A DNA stretch of 64,000 nucleotides from Nitrospirota bacterium (GCA_029261215.1 JAJDBT010000016.1:23745-87744); one strand, 5' to 3'. Shown: positions 43,858-54,157, numbered from the stretch's first letter. Made by a program: numbers and translations. Notes: a model not told the origin generated them from the letters alone.

Positions 43858-45114
43858 TTAGGAAAGAATCGGTTTGGAAAAGTGCTTTGGACTAAGTTGG
43901 CCAATTGCAGTCACGGAAAGAGATTCCTGCTTGAAAAGCGTGTTCGCCAGTGTTTGAATTTGCGCCAGAGAAACCCGATCAATTTCCCGAGTAATTTCCC
44001 TTAAAGTGAAGTTCCGGCCAAAAAAGAGCTGCTCTTTAGCGATACGACTCATGCGAGTACTCGTACTTTCCATGCTAAGCATCATACCACCTTTTGTTTG
44101 ATGTTTGGCTCTCGCCAGTTCTTCCGCGCGCACACCATCTTTTTTGACCTTGGTCAACATTTTGAGCACAAGATCAACGACATTGTTGACGTTTTTAGGG
44201 CTTGCGCCTGCGTAAATTGTAAAAAGTCCGCCATCAAGGTAAGAAGCGGGAGAAGAATAAATGGAATATGCCCAGCCACGTTCTTCCCTCACCTCTTGAA
44301 AAAGACGGGAACTGGCCCCGCCCCCCAAAATAGTATTCAAGAGGTAAAGAACATAACGATTTCGATCAAGATAGGAAAGACCTTCGGTTCCGATACAAAG
44401 ATGAGCCTGCTCCAGCTTCCTTTTTTTTATCTGAACACAAGGAGTAATCTTCGGAGGCGTTCTTAAATAGGGGTTCACTTTATCATTTGTATAATCGCCA
44501 AATGCGGATTCAAGCTGTGTCATAATTGTAGCGAGATCAAATCGACCCGCTATGGAAATGACCATTTCACGAGGATCATAGGTGCGCTGAATATAGCCCA
44601 GAATTTTTCCCCGGGTCATCCCCTTCACGCTCTCAGGCGTCCCTAAAATAGAGTGCGCCAAAGCGCTGTTTCGCCAGGTTTCTTCGAGATGAAGGTCATA
44701 GACAAGATCTTCCGGATCGTCTTCAACCATCTTGATCTCTTCAATAATCACCTGACTCTCTTTTTCTATTTCTGATGGGTCAAAACAAGAGTTTTGCAAG
44801 AGATCGGAAAGCAAGTCAACGACGATTGGCAAGTGTTCGTCGAGCACTTTAGCGTAAAAGGTTGTTGTTTCGCGGGTCGTAAACGCATTGAGCTCACCAC
44901 CCAGTTCATCCACTGCCAGAGCAATGTCCTTTGCCGAACGGGTCTTTGTCCCCTTGAAAAACATGTGTTCCAAAAAGTGCGAAACACCTTGCTCCTCAGC
45001 CCCTTCGTCTCGAGAACCCACATTGATCCAAAGTCCAATCGAGACAGATTTCACCGAAGGAATCCGCTCTGCAACCACCCGAATACCATTTTCGAGAACC
45101 CACTTATGAACCAC
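43858..45114 (-). CDS. M16 family zinc peptidase (processing-peptidase-like)
   Basis: 418 residues. Inverted zinc motif H-F-L-E-H (46-50) and the downstream Glu of the family (near 120-130), R/Y pair in the C-terminal half. A typical pnp-associated M16 protease, no signal peptide. Its position after pnp is conserved in many phyla. Substrate unknown. Confidence 0.95.
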   Translation of the reverse strand: MVHKWVLENGIRVVAERIPSVKSVSIGLWINVGSRDEGAEEQGVSHFLEHMFFKGTKTRSAKDIALAVDELGGELNAFTTRETTTFYAKVLDEHLPIVVDLLSDLLQNSCFDPSEIEKESQVIIEEIKMVEDDPEDLVYDLHLEETWRNSALAHSILGTPESVKGMTRGKILGYIQRTYDPREMVISIAGRFDLATIMTQLESAFGDYTNDKVNPYLRTPPKITPCVQIKKRKLEQAHLCIGTEGLSYLDRNRYVLYLLNTILGGGASSRLFQEVREERGWAYSIYSSPASYLDGGLFTIYAGASPKNVNNVVDLVLKMLTKVKKDGVRAEELARAKHQTKGGMMLSMESTSTRMSRIAKEQLFFGRNFTLREITREIDRVSLAQIQTLANTLFKQESLSVTAIGQLSPKHFSKPILS

Positions 45115-45173
45115 TGGCGGTCACTCCATTCAATGCTTTATTTAGACAAATAGCGGGACGCGAGAACCGCCTC

Positions 45174-47273
45174 CTAATCGCTTGTCTCGGCTTCTTCCTC
45201 TTTAGGCAGGAGTTCCTTGCGGGAAAGTCGAATTTTACCTTGTCGATCCACTTCAAGGACTTTAACCTGAATCTCATCCCCCTCGTTGACTTCATCTCGA
45301 ACATTTTTCACACGATGATTTGCCAATTGAGAGATATGAACCAAGCCATCTGTCCCTTTTCGGATCTCGACAAAAGCGCCAAAATCCATAATTCGAACCA
45401 CTTTTCCAAGATACACTTTTCCGACTTCGACTTCTTCGACAATGCTGTTAATCATGTCCACGGCTTTTTTTGAAGCTTCTTCGTCTGCTGATGCAATATG
45501 GATCACGCCGAGATCGTCGATATTAATTTTCACACCGGTCTCTTCAATAATGCCCCGGATCACTTTCCCCCCCTGGCCAATCACTTCACGCACCTTGTCC
45601 GGTCTCACTTTCATCGTAATAATACGAGGCGCATAGGTGGAAAGGTCTTCACGTGGCGCTGACAGGGCAGAGACCATTTTATCTAGGATATAAAGTCGGC
45701 CGATCTTTGCTTGATCCAGGGCCGTTTTCATAATTTGAGTCGTGATCCCCCCAATCTTAATATCCATCTGGAGCGCCGTAATGCCATCAGCAGTGCCGGT
45801 GACCTTAAAATCCATGTCACCCAAATGATCTTCAACGCCAAGAATATCAGAGAGAACTTGAACCCGGTCTCCTTCCTTGATTAATCCCATCGCAATACCC
45901 GCCACAGGTTTTTTAATCGGAACACCCGCGTCCATCAAGGCCAATGTCCCTCCACAGACCGTCGCCATCGAAGAAGATCCGTTGGACTCAAGAATATCTG
46001 AAACAATCCGGAGCGTGTAAGGAAAATCTTCCTTGCTTGGAATAACAGGCTTTAAAGCACGTTCTGCCAGGGCACCATGTCCGATTTCACGTCGTCCTGG
46101 ACCTCGCATGGGCCGGGTTTCACCGACAGAAAAGGGCGGAAAATTATAGTGCAGCATAAATGATTTTTTCGATTCGCCATCCAACGAATCAATCCGTTGC
46201 TCATCATCAGCCGTCCCCAGAGTCACGACCGCCAAACTTTGCGTTTCGCCCCGGGTAAAAAGCGCCGAACCATGCGTTCGCGGCAAAACCCCCGTTTCGC
46301 AGGTAATGGATCGAATATCCGTTGTCCCGCGACCATCAACACGCACACCCTTATCAAGAATCATCTCCCGGACTTCGCGACGTTCCAAATCATGAAAAAT
46401 ACTTTTTATTGCCTTAATCTTATCCACCTCAGCAGGGTCGATTTCCTGGATTTTTTTATCCAGCATAGCGCCTAACTGCTCTTGTCGCGCGACCTTGTTC
46501 GGAATACTCACCGCTTCACGAATCTCGCCAGACAGGGCGGCATCTATTTCCGATATCAAGGCTTCATTCCGCTCAACAACAGGAATGGCCCTTTTTTCTT
46601 TGCCAGCCTTGGAACGGAGTTCATTTTGAAGCGCAATCACTTTACGAACCACATCGTGCCCAAATTCAATCGCCTCCAAAACGATGGTTTCGGAAAGCTC
46701 TTTTGATTCACTCTCAACCATCATCACCGCATCATCGGTTCCGACCACCACGATATTAATGTCACTTTTTTCAATTTCTTCCAAAGAAGGGTTGGCAACA
46801 AACTGCTCATCAATACGACCCACCCGAACCGCCCCAAGGGGGCCGTCAAACGGAATATCAGAAATGGTGATGGCCGCAGAAGCCCCGACAATCCCGAGGA
46901 TGTCGCTCACACCACATTGATCACTTGATAGAACGGAAGCAATAATCTGCGTTTCAAAAAACCAGTTTTCAGGAAATAATGGTCGCATCGGGCGATCAAT
47001 CAGGCGGCTGGTTAAAATCTCTTTTTCGCCCAGTCGTCCTTCTCGTTTAAAAAATCCCCCTGGAATTTTTCCGGCGGCAAATGCTTTTTCTACATAGTCC
47101 ACGGTAAGGGGGAGAAAGTTGAGGTCCTTGGGCACCTTTGAAGCCACGGCAGTCACAAGCACAACCGTTTCCCCATACTGCACCAATACCGCACCATCTG
47201 ACTGTTTGGCCATACGGCCCGTTTCCAATATCAACGTTTGTCCGCCGATCACGGTTTCTACACGATGCATCAT
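45174..47273 (-). CDS. pnp: Polyribonucleotide nucleotidyltransferase (PNPase)
   Basis: 699 residues. Two RNase PH domains (F-F-K-R-E-G-R, G-R-R-E-I-G-H-G-A-L-A-E-R-A), KH (V-I-G-Q-G-G-K-V-I-R) and S1 (M-D-F-G-A-F-V-E-I) domains in order. Degrades mRNA 3' to 5'. A long stem-loop precedes it (47316-47406), likely for RNase III autoregulation. Confidence 0.98.
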   Translation of the reverse strand: MMHRVETVIGGQTLILETGRMAKQSDGAVLVQYGETVVLVTAVASKVPKDLNFLPLTVDYVEKAFAAGKIPGGFFKREGRLGEKEILTSRLIDRPMRPLFPENWFFETQIIASVLSSDQCGVSDILGIVGASAAITISDIPFDGPLGAVRVGRIDEQFVANPSLEEIEKSDINIVVVGTDDAVMMVESESKELSETIVLEAIEFGHDVVRKVIALQNELRSKAGKEKRAIPVVERNEALISEIDAALSGEIREAVSIPNKVARQEQLGAMLDKKIQEIDPAEVDKIKAIKSIFHDLERREVREMILDKGVRVDGRGTTDIRSITCETGVLPRTHGSALFTRGETQSLAVVTLGTADDEQRIDSLDGESKKSFMLHYNFPPFSVGETRPMRGPGRREIGHGALAERALKPVIPSKEDFPYTLRIVSDILESNGSSSMATVCGGTLALMDAGVPIKKPVAGIAMGLIKEGDRVQVLSDILGVEDHLGDMDFKVTGTADGITALQMDIKIGGITTQIMKTALDQAKIGRLYILDKMVSALSAPREDLSTYAPRIITMKVRPDKVREVIGQGGKVIRGIIEETGVKINIDDLGVIHIASADEEASKKAVDMINSIVEEVEVGKVYLGKVVRIMDFGAFVEIRKGTDGLVHISQLANHRVKNVRDEVNEGDEIQVKVLEVDRQGKIRLSRKELLPKEEEAETSD

Positions 47274-47315
47274 TTTAGGTACTCCTTATGTTTAACTAAA
47301 GGATATGTGTGTGAA

Positions 47316-47406
47316 GGGCGTTTAGCACAGAACGACAATGAAAGACCAAGAAAAGAGGGAGAGGGGCCAGTTCTTGACCCATCATTGTATTTCTGTGCTT
47401 TCGCCC
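47316..47406 (-). promoter_or_regulatory. Long leader stem-loop of pnp, RNase III-type
   Basis: Between rpsO and pnp the minus strand forms three stacked paired blocks: GGGC/GCCC, AGCACAGAA/TTCTGTGCT and ACAATGA/TCATTGT, with small bulges and a large loop. In E. coli, pnp is autoregulated by RNase III cutting such a leader stem followed by PNPase binding; the same arrangement is inferred here. Confidence 0.7.
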
Positions 47407-47419
47407 ACGAAGGGTATTA

Positions 47420-47689
47420 TTACTTTCTTAAACCCAGTTTATTGATAATCGCTTGGTAACGACTTGTATCCGACTTCTTAAGATAGTCGAGCAATTTTCT
47501 TCTACGACCGACCATATGAATCAGGCCTCTTCTGGAATGATGGTCTTTTTTATGAAGATTAAAGTGATCCATTAAGCCAGAAATCCGAGTGCTTAAAAGT
47601 GCGATTTGCACTTCGGGCGAGCCGGTATCCGTTCCATGGGTCGCGTTATCTTTAATGATGCTTCCTTTCACTTCTTTCAGTAGTGCCAT
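47420..47689 (-). CDS. rpsO: 30S ribosomal protein S15
   Basis: 89 residues, with the S15 motifs [22 protein letters not shown] and R-R-K-L-L-D-Y-L. Binds 16S rRNA early in assembly. A 7-bp hairpin lies upstream at 47714-47729 in its leader. Confidence 0.98.
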   Translation of the reverse strand: MALLKEVKGSIIKDNATHGTDTGSPEVQIALLSTRISGLMDHFNLHKKDHHSRRGLIHMVGRRRKLLDYLKKSDTSRYQAIINKLGLRK

Positions 47690-47775
47690 TGAACCATTCT
47701 CCTTAGTCTGCTTAGAAGGACATCCTTCTGTTGTTTCATTTTATAAATCATTCGGCGTTCAATCACCGGAATGCG

Positions 47776-48759
47776 TTATGCCCCTAATACTGTTTTAATC
47801 TTGAAGGGGGCCTCTCTCCTGTCGGGTATCAAGGGATCAAATACTGAGCTGATCTGTGAATATCCGACGGCCATTAAATTTCCACTGAGATCCAAAAATC
47901 GAATCGGCACATCTTTTTCAAATGCGTCCCACTTTTCGAGCCCATCAAAACCGATCTGCACCCCGTTTAAAACATTCTTTACTTCCGCGCCTTTTACCCA
48001 AAGGATCGGCAAATCTTTCAATGCGGTGTTCAAGGGACAAACGGCTTTTTGCCACTCATCTGTTTCACATTGCGCGGCAAAAGCGTCCAACTCAACTGCG
48101 TCATCAAGATGAAAATGCCCGGCGCGCGTCCTTCGAAGCGAAAGCAGGTGACCACCCACTCCAAGTTGACGTCCAATATCAGCACAAAGGGTGCGAATAT
48201 AAGTCCCCTTTGAACAACTTACCCGAAAGGCGACATCACGCCCATGAATGCACAGAAAAGTAATCTTGTGAATGCTGACCTGCCGAAGCGGCCGATCAAC
48301 AACCTCTCCGCTTCGTGCAACTTTATAGAGTGGGACCCCATTCATTTTAACCGCAGAATACATTGGCGGCTCCTGCATATAAGCGCCCACAAAAGAGAGC
48401 AGTGCCTTCAGCACCTGCGGTTCACCCGCATCTCCCTCTAAATGCTTAGGAATCGGCACGGTTTTCGTGATTTTGCCTGTTGCATCCTGGGTATCGGTTT
48501 CCTCCCCCAATCTCAGGACAGCATCATATTCTTTATCTGCATTATTTAAAAAAGAGGCCAACTTTGTTCCCTTCCCAAAACAGAGAGGAAGAACACCCGT
48601 CGCATCCGGATCGAGTGTGCCCAAATGACCCACCCGCTTAATCCGCAAAAGACTTCGCACTTTGGCAACAACATCATGGGAAGTCCAACCGGCCGGTTTA
48701 TCAATATTGATAAATCCCCCGATCAACTTCTGTGAAACCATTTCTTTTTGAATGCTCAA
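47776..48759 (-). CDS. truB: tRNA pseudouridine(55) synthase TruB
   Basis: 327 residues from TTG 48759, chosen because GAGGGA lies nine bases ahead; ATG 48741 is the alternative. Catalytic Asp in G-T-L-D-P-D-A-T-G-V-L, plus K-E-Y and R-V-S-C-S-K-G-T-Y-I-R-T. The start lies 13 bases after the rbfA stop. Confidence 0.95.
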   Translation of the reverse strand: MSIQKEMVSQKLIGGFINIDKPAGWTSHDVVAKVRSLLRIKRVGHLGTLDPDATGVLPLCFGKGTKLASFLNNADKEYDAVLRLGEETDTQDATGKITKTVPIPKHLEGDAGEPQVLKALLSFVGAYMQEPPMYSAVKMNGVPLYKVARSGEVVDRPLRQVSIHKITFLCIHGRDVAFRVSCSKGTYIRTLCADIGRQLGVGGHLLSLRRTRAGHFHLDDAVELDAFAAQCETDEWQKAVCPLNTALKDLPILWVKGAEVKNVLNGVQIGFDGLEKWDAFEKDVPIRFLDLSGNLMAVGYSQISSVFDPLIPDRREAPFKIKTVLGA

Positions 48760-48772
48760 AACCCTGCTTCCC

Positions 48773-49174
48773 TCATGCAGCTCCTTCCGCCAAGCCACCC
48801 AGATCATCTCCGTAGCCTGTTTCAGGTCGCTCTTCTTTAGGTTTCACTTCTTCAAGCACACCCAGTAAGTGAGAAACCCGTTCCGTGCTCAGGTCGGGCA
48901 GAAAGGTCAGCACAGGGACACGTCGAAGCGTCAAGCGCTTGGCCAATTCGCCTCTCACAAAACCGCTCGCCTTGTTGAGTCCCACAAAGGCCTTTGCCTC
49001 ATCTTGTTTTTCCTGAATACAAACGTAGATGCTGGCATTTCTGAAATCACGTGACACATTGGCATGAGTCACTGTCACAAATCCAATACGCGGATCTCTG
49101 ATTTTTTTGGTGAGTATATCAGCAATTTCTTTTTTTAGCAGATCAGCAACACGGTCTACACGAACACCTTGCAT
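48773..49174 (-). CDS. rbfA: Ribosome-binding factor A
   Basis: 133 residues, KH-type fold; R-V-D-R-V-A-D-L-L-K-K-E-I-A at the start, D-P-R-I-G-F-V-T-V-T and the R-R-V-P-V-L-T-F motif. 30S maturation and cold adaptation factor. Between DUF503 and truB genes. Confidence 0.96.
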   Translation of the reverse strand: MQGVRVDRVADLLKKEIADILTKKIRDPRIGFVTVTHANVSRDFRNASIYVCIQEKQDEAKAFVGLNKASGFVRGELAKRLTLRRVPVLTFLPDLSTERVSHLLGVLEEVKPKEERPETGYGDDLGGLAEGAA

Positions 49175-49188
49175 TTTGAATAAATCCT

Positions 49189-49482
49189 TTAAATAAATTC
49201 TAACTTGTGATGCGTTATTTCCGCTTCCGGAAATGACGCAATCTGACCAACAACCTGATCAAGAATACGATTTACAAGACGCTGGTCATTTGAAAGGGTT
49301 GTTACGCCCAAAACGGCATTTTTCCAGCGATCCTGTTCACCCACCTCAGCAATCACAACATCAAAACTATTTTTGATTTTCGACTTAATCCTTCGGAGAA
49401 CCTGACGCTTTTCCTTTAAAGAATGACATTGAGGCATGTAAAGATCAATCACGCAGAGACCAACACTCAAGCCTTTCACTTT
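49189..49482 (-). CDS. DUF503 protein
   Basis: 97 residues from GTG 49482, the start that gives the usual family length; GTG 49521 would add 13 residues of little conservation. Motifs H-S-L-K-E-K-R-Q-V-L-R and A-E-V-G-E-Q-D-R-W. Always found between infB and rbfA in such operons; function unknown. Confidence 0.88.
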   Translation of the reverse strand, partial: KVKGLSVGLCVIDLYMPQCHSLKEKRQVLRRIKSKIKNSFDVVIAEVGEQDRWKNAVLGVTTLSNDQRLVNRILDQVVGQIASFPEAEITHHKLEFI

Positions 49483-49535
49483 AACCCACAAACAAAACAG
49501 GAGAAGAACTCCACCAGACACACTGTATCAAAAAA

Positions 49536-52091
49536 CTATGCAGATTCAAGCTTTGTGGCCACTTTGTCAAATACATATAATTCCAGAATATCGTCCACTT
49601 CGATATCACTATAACCTTCGACTCCGACACCGCACTCGTACCCCGCTTGAACCTCTTTTACATCGTCTTTAAACCGGCGTAAGGAAACGAGCTTCCCTTC
49701 GTGAATCAAGTTGTTCGCTCTAAATACGCGGACGCCTGCACAACTTTTAGACACCATGCCTTCTTTAACATACCCTCCCGCGATCAGGCCAAGCTTTGGC
49801 ACACTGAAGGTTTGACGAACTTCGATTTTTCCTAAAATACGTTCTTCCAGGGTAGGCTCAAGCAAGCCTTCCATTGAGGATCGGACATCGGAAATCACGT
49901 CGTAGATAATATCATACAAACGGATATCCACTTTTTCCCGGCTTGCCAGATCCCTTACTTTTGCTTCAGGGCGAACGTTAAATCCAATCACAACAGCGTT
50001 TGACGCCGCAGCAAGCATCACATCCGATTCCATAATGCCCCCCACGCTGCAATGGATAACCTGAAGCTTCACCGTGTCAGTACTTAGATTTTCGAGCGAT
50101 TCTTGCAAGGCTTCCGCAGAACCCTGAACATCTGCCTTGATAATCACGTTTTGTTCCTTTGCGACACCTTCTTTAATTCCCAGATAAAGATCATCCAAGG
50201 TGGTCCGGCTCATCTGAGTGAGTTTTGCTGTTCGCTCACGTTGGGCTCGACTGGAAGCCACTTCTTTGGCCACACGTTCATCTTCGACCACAACAAAAGT
50301 ATCCCCAGCCTGAGGAACGCCATCCATCCCGATCACTTCTACTGGTGTTGAAGGCCCGGCTTCCTTGACTTTTTTCCCCTCATCATTGATCAAGGCCCGG
50401 ACTTTTCCATAATAGATCCCGGAAACAAATGCACTGCCGACCTTAAGCGTTCCTTCTTGAACCAACACTGTAGCAACAGGCCCGCGACCGCGTTCTATTT
50501 TTGCCTCAATAATGACACCAACCATCGATTTTTCAGGATTTGCCTTCAGTTCCAGAATTTCAGCCTGAAGCAGGATCATCTCTAAAAGATTCTCCAAACC
50601 CAGCTTCTGTTTTGCAGAAACTTCGACATAAATCGTGCTGCCTCCCCAATTTTCAGGAATAAGCTCATAATCCGACAGCGACTGCTTAATCCGGTCCGGA
50701 TTTGCATTTGGCCGATCGATTTTATTAATGGCGACAATAATGGGAACGCCTGCCACCTTGGCATGATTCACCGCTTCAATCGTCTGAGGCATCACACCAT
50801 CATCCGCAGCGACAACAAGCACAACAATATCAGTCGCCTTGGCCCCGCGTGCACGCATCGCCGTAAAAGCCGCATGACCCGGGGTATCTAAAAAGGTCAC
50901 GGGTTTTCCCTTGGCAGTCACCATATAGGCCCCGATATGCTGCGTAATGCCACCCGCTTCAGCATCCGTTACCTTTGTTTCGCGAATCGCATCCAATAAA
51001 GAAGTTTTCCCATGATCAACATGACCCATGATCGTAATCACCGGAGGACGCGCGATTAAATGAGCCGGATCCTCGACCACATCAGGCGCCAACAATTCTT
51101 CTTCTGTTTTTTGGGCAACAATTTCTGTTTTTACTTCAAAGGCATCCGCAATCAAGGCCGCCTCTTCCAAACCAATGGGTTCATTTATGGTGGTCATTTT
51201 CCCAAGCTCCATTAGTTTAGACATGATACTGGGGACTTTCTGCCCGATCAATTCAGAAAATTCCTTAACGGTGATTCCTTCGTAAATCTTAATGTCTTTC
51301 TTCCTTGGCTTGGCAACATCGGCAGCACCACTATGCCCTTTTCGGGAAGACTTCCGATCATCTCTTCGGTGAATGGGTTTAAAGTCTTGCCATTTCCTGG
51401 AATCAGGACCCGGCCCACTCTTCGCATCCCCCTCAGTGGAAGCCCATTTCCCACGACGGCCTCGCTTCACTTTTTCTTTTGGTTTAGAGCCGGCATCTGT
51501 CTCTTCAGCAACAGGAGCCACTTCTGCTTTTTTCCCTTTGACCGGTTTTTCCGATTTTTTTGGGGCAGAAACAACAGGGCTTTCGGGCTCTTCTGCTTCG
51601 GTCAAAAGGGGAGGCGCATCTGGCGGAACAGACTCTTCTTCCGATACAGGCTCCTCATCAGTCGGCATAACAGCCGCCCCTTCCTCAACGGGCAAATCCG
51701 CAGGAGCAATAATATCCTCCACGACATCAGGCGCTTCACTCGAAACCTGCGGCACAACAACCGCTTCCACCGCCACTGCCTCAGGCGCTTCGTTTCCTTC
51801 AGCGGCCTCAAGCTCCAACGGAGGTGGATCTGATACCTCAACCCGTTTTTTCCTCAGAACAAAACGTTTCTTTGCAGGGGCTTCGGCCTGCACCTCGACT
51901 TTTTTAATCGTTTTTCCTTTTTTCACAGAGGGTGGGGTTTTTAACGTTTTGGTTTTCTTTAAAACGGCTTGCACATCATCATCAGTCAAAGTGCTCATAT
52001 GACTTTTGACCTGGATGTCCATCTTTTTCATCAGGACAATCAATTCCTTTGAGGAAATTCCGATTTCCTGTGAAAGTTCAAAAACTCTCAT
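49536..52091 (-). CDS. infB: Translation initiation factor IF-2
   Basis: 851 residues. N-terminal IF2_N helical domain (1-50), a long acidic/Pro/Lys linker, a second IF2_N-like domain, the G domain (G-H-V-D-H-G-K-T near 355), then domains II-IV. Brings fMet-tRNA to the ribosome. Confidence 0.98.
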   Translation of the reverse strand: MRVFELSQEIGISSKELIVLMKKMDIQVKSHMSTLTDDDVQAVLKKTKTLKTPPSVKKGKTIKKVEVQAEAPAKKRFVLRKKRVEVSDPPPLELEAAEGNEAPEAVAVEAVVVPQVSSEAPDVVEDIIAPADLPVEEGAAVMPTDEEPVSEEESVPPDAPPLLTEAEEPESPVVSAPKKSEKPVKGKKAEVAPVAEETDAGSKPKEKVKRGRRGKWASTEGDAKSGPGPDSRKWQDFKPIHRRDDRKSSRKGHSGAADVAKPRKKDIKIYEGITVKEFSELIGQKVPSIMSKLMELGKMTTINEPIGLEEAALIADAFEVKTEIVAQKTEEELLAPDVVEDPAHLIARPPVITIMGHVDHGKTSLLDAIRETKVTDAEAGGITQHIGAYMVTAKGKPVTFLDTPGHAAFTAMRARGAKATDIVVLVVAADDGVMPQTIEAVNHAKVAGVPIIVAINKIDRPNANPDRIKQSLSDYELIPENWGGSTIYVEVSAKQKLGLENLLEMILLQAEILELKANPEKSMVGVIIEAKIERGRGPVATVLVQEGTLKVGSAFVSGIYYGKVRALINDEGKKVKEAGPSTPVEVIGMDGVPQAGDTFVVVEDERVAKEVASSRAQRERTAKLTQMSRTTLDDLYLGIKEGVAKEQNVIIKADVQGSAEALQESLENLSTDTVKLQVIHCSVGGIMESDVMLAAASNAVVIGFNVRPEAKVRDLASREKVDIRLYDIIYDVISDVRSSMEGLLEPTLEERILGKIEVRQTFSVPKLGLIAGGYVKEGMVSKSCAGVRVFRANNLIHEGKLVSLRRFKDDVKEVQAGYECGVGVEGYSDIEVDDILELYVFDKVATKLESA

Positions 52092-52115
52092 ACCACAATA
52101 ACTTTCTGCAATTTG

Positions 52116-53507
52116 CTAGGCTTGCTTTTCTTGGCTTTCCTCATCTTGAACCTTTTCAAGAACTTCATCGCCCTTATCCGCCAACTGCGCTCTGGCACTC
52201 TCCAGCAATCTCGATGCCGTTTTGGCACCAATAAGTGGAAGGCCCGACAAGGTCACTTCATCTGACTCTGCCAACGCTGATACTGAACCAATTCCATGCT
52301 CCTTAAGAATATCAACCAACTTTGCCCCGACACCGGGAAGTTCAGACAAAGCACACACTTCATCACTTTCCGTAATACGCTGGGCCTCCAGCTGCGCCTC
52401 TTCTTCTTTTTGAAGATCCTGCTCACGAGAAATCGCCGCTGAAATTTCCTGGTCACGTTCTTTTGCACGCTCACTTTCGTATTCCGTCTGGTTGATAATG
52501 TCGATTTTCCAGCCCGTCAATTTTGAGGCCAAACGCACATTTTGACCCTTTTTACCAATTGCGAGGGAAAGTTGCTGCTCCGACACCACAACAAGCGCAG
52601 ATCGCTCTAATTCGTTCACACCAACCTTGTCCACCACTGCGGGACTTAAAGCCTCTCCGATATAAGTCCTGGGGTCATCTGTCCATGTCACAATATCGAT
52701 TTTTTCCCCTCTAAGCTCACGAACAACAGACTGCACACGAGAACCTCGAACCCCGACACAAGCGCCAACAGGATCGACGGAAGAATCCGTTGAGAAAACC
52801 GCAATTTTTGTCCGATCCCCCGGCTCGCGAACGACCCCTTTCACAATGACAACACCTTCACCAATTTCAGGCACCTCCACCTCAAAGAGCTTGGAGACAA
52901 ATTCCGCTCGCCCTCTTGATAAGATCACCTGCGGGCCGCGGGAAGAAAGCCGGACTTCAGCCAGATAAGCGCGAATCCGATCCCCACGACGATAACTTTC
53001 CCTCGGCACTTGCTCGGAGACAGGAAGCAAGGCTTCCGTTTTTCCGAGCTCGACAATATAGTTGCGTCTTTCCTGCCCCAGAATCATCCCACTGATAATT
53101 TCGCCGACCCGGCCTGAATATTCTCGATGAACCGCTTCCCACTCGGCCTCTCGTACTCGCTGAAAGATCACCTGTTTTGCAGTTTGGGCTGCAATGCGCC
53201 CTAAATCTTCCATCTCAAGCAAAGAACCGATTTCATCGCCTAACTCAGCCATGTCATCCAGCTCCCTGGCTTCTTCGAGCGAAAGCTCCGTTTGGGGGTC
53301 TGTCACTTTTTCGACAATAATCTTAAGCGAAACGGCTTCGATTTCACCTGTGTCACGATCCAGGCGGACTTCCACATTTTCCCCGACGCCATAGCGTTTT
53401 TTAGCGGCTGAGACAAGCGCAGACTCGACTGCGGTAATAATCGTCTCACTCTCAATTCCTTTTTCCCGTCCAATCTGGTCAATAATGGCAAGGAGTTCGC
53501 GACTCAT
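52116..53507 (-). CDS. nusA: Transcription termination/antitermination protein NusA
   Basis: 463 residues: N-terminal RNAP-binding domain, S1 (from about 135), two KH domains (V-G-V-R-G-S-R-V, I-G-K-K-G-Q-N-V-R-L-A), then helix-hairpin-helix acidic repeats (L-P-G-V-G-A-K-L, L-P-L-I-G-A-K-T-A). NusA acts at pauses and terminators; the attenuator ahead of rimP could let it regulate its own operon. Confidence 0.97.
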   Translation of the reverse strand: MSRELLAIIDQIGREKGIESETIITAVESALVSAAKKRYGVGENVEVRLDRDTGEIEAVSLKIIVEKVTDPQTELSLEEARELDDMAELGDEIGSLLEMEDLGRIAAQTAKQVIFQRVREAEWEAVHREYSGRVGEIISGMILGQERRNYIVELGKTEALLPVSEQVPRESYRRGDRIRAYLAEVRLSSRGPQVILSRGRAEFVSKLFEVEVPEIGEGVVIVKGVVREPGDRTKIAVFSTDSSVDPVGACVGVRGSRVQSVVRELRGEKIDIVTWTDDPRTYIGEALSPAVVDKVGVNELERSALVVVSEQQLSLAIGKKGQNVRLASKLTGWKIDIINQTEYESERAKERDQEISAAISREQDLQKEEEAQLEAQRITESDEVCALSELPGVGAKLVDILKEHGIGSVSALAESDEVTLSGLPLIGAKTASRLLESARAQLADKGDEVLEKVQDEESQEKQA

Positions 53508-53513
53508 TTCTGT

Positions 53514-54086
53514 TTAACCTTTCCTCTTTTTCTCGGAGGGGAATTCGACCTCAAGGCAGGCTTTAGAGACTTGAACAAAAGGAATTTTAAGTCTCGCCCC
53601 TTCATCTGTCAGTAAATCAATCGTTTCCCCGTTGAAACCAGAAAGCCGTCCGATGAAGACTTTTTGATCCATAATCTTTGTTGTCGTACTTAGCTTAATC
53701 TTTTTCCCAACAAACAGATAGTAATCTTTTTCATGGCGTAAGGGCCGATTGAGTCCCGGAGAAGAAACCTCCAGTGTATACGCATTGGGAATATGATCAG
53801 TCACATCCAGCGCCGAACCAAGCAACCGACTCAGCTTTGTACAATCCTCCAGAGTGACACCGCCCTCTTTATCAATAAAAACCCGCAAAGACCGACCGAC
53901 AATCTGAAGGTCAAACAACTCCAAACCAAGCGACCGGAGAAGCGGCGTAACAACTGACTGAATTTTATCGTTTAATGTCGTCTCGGATGCAGCGATTGAT
54001 TGATCCTGTTTTTCTAAAAAAACGAGATCAGAGTCTGGCTCACCTAATTCTATCTTTTCAGTCTGATGATCCAACGCAGAGAACAT
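53514..54086 (-). CDS. rimP: Ribosome maturation factor RimP
   Basis: 190 residues: the usual RimP two-domain fold (V-F-I-D-K-E-G-G-V-T-L-E-D-C, E-V-S-S-P-G-L-N-R-P-L) preceded by about 38 extra residues. The ATG 54086 lies right after the leader terminator. First gene of the nusA operon. Confidence 0.92.
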   Translation of the reverse strand: MFSALDHQTEKIELGEPDSDLVFLEKQDQSIAASETTLNDKIQSVVTPLLRSLGLELFDLQIVGRSLRVFIDKEGGVTLEDCTKLSRLLGSALDVTDHIPNAYTLEVSSPGLNRPLRHEKDYYLFVGKKIKLSTTTKIMDQKVFIGRLSGFNGETIDLLTDEGARLKIPFVQVSKACLEVEFPSEKKRKG

Positions 54087-54096
54087 GCCCCAGCTT

Positions 54097-54131
54097 AAAA
54101 AAACAAAAAGTGGGCAAACGTACGGCCCACT
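54097..54131 (-). terminator. Intrinsic terminator in the leader of rimP-nusA-infB (attenuator)
   Basis: On the minus strand AGTGGGC (54131-54125), loop CGTACGTTT, GCCCACT (54115-54109), then TTTTGTTTTTTT (54108-54097). It sits between the promoter and the rimP ATG, so part of the transcripts should stop before the operon. Confidence 0.8.
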
Positions 54132-54157
54132 ACCCTAAAGAAGCCTAAAATCCAAAT

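Noticed and set aside
51373..52002. Long plus-strand frame opposite infB
   Set aside because: Shadow of the repetitive, biased linker of IF-2; Ser/Thr/Gly/Phe-rich without any family.
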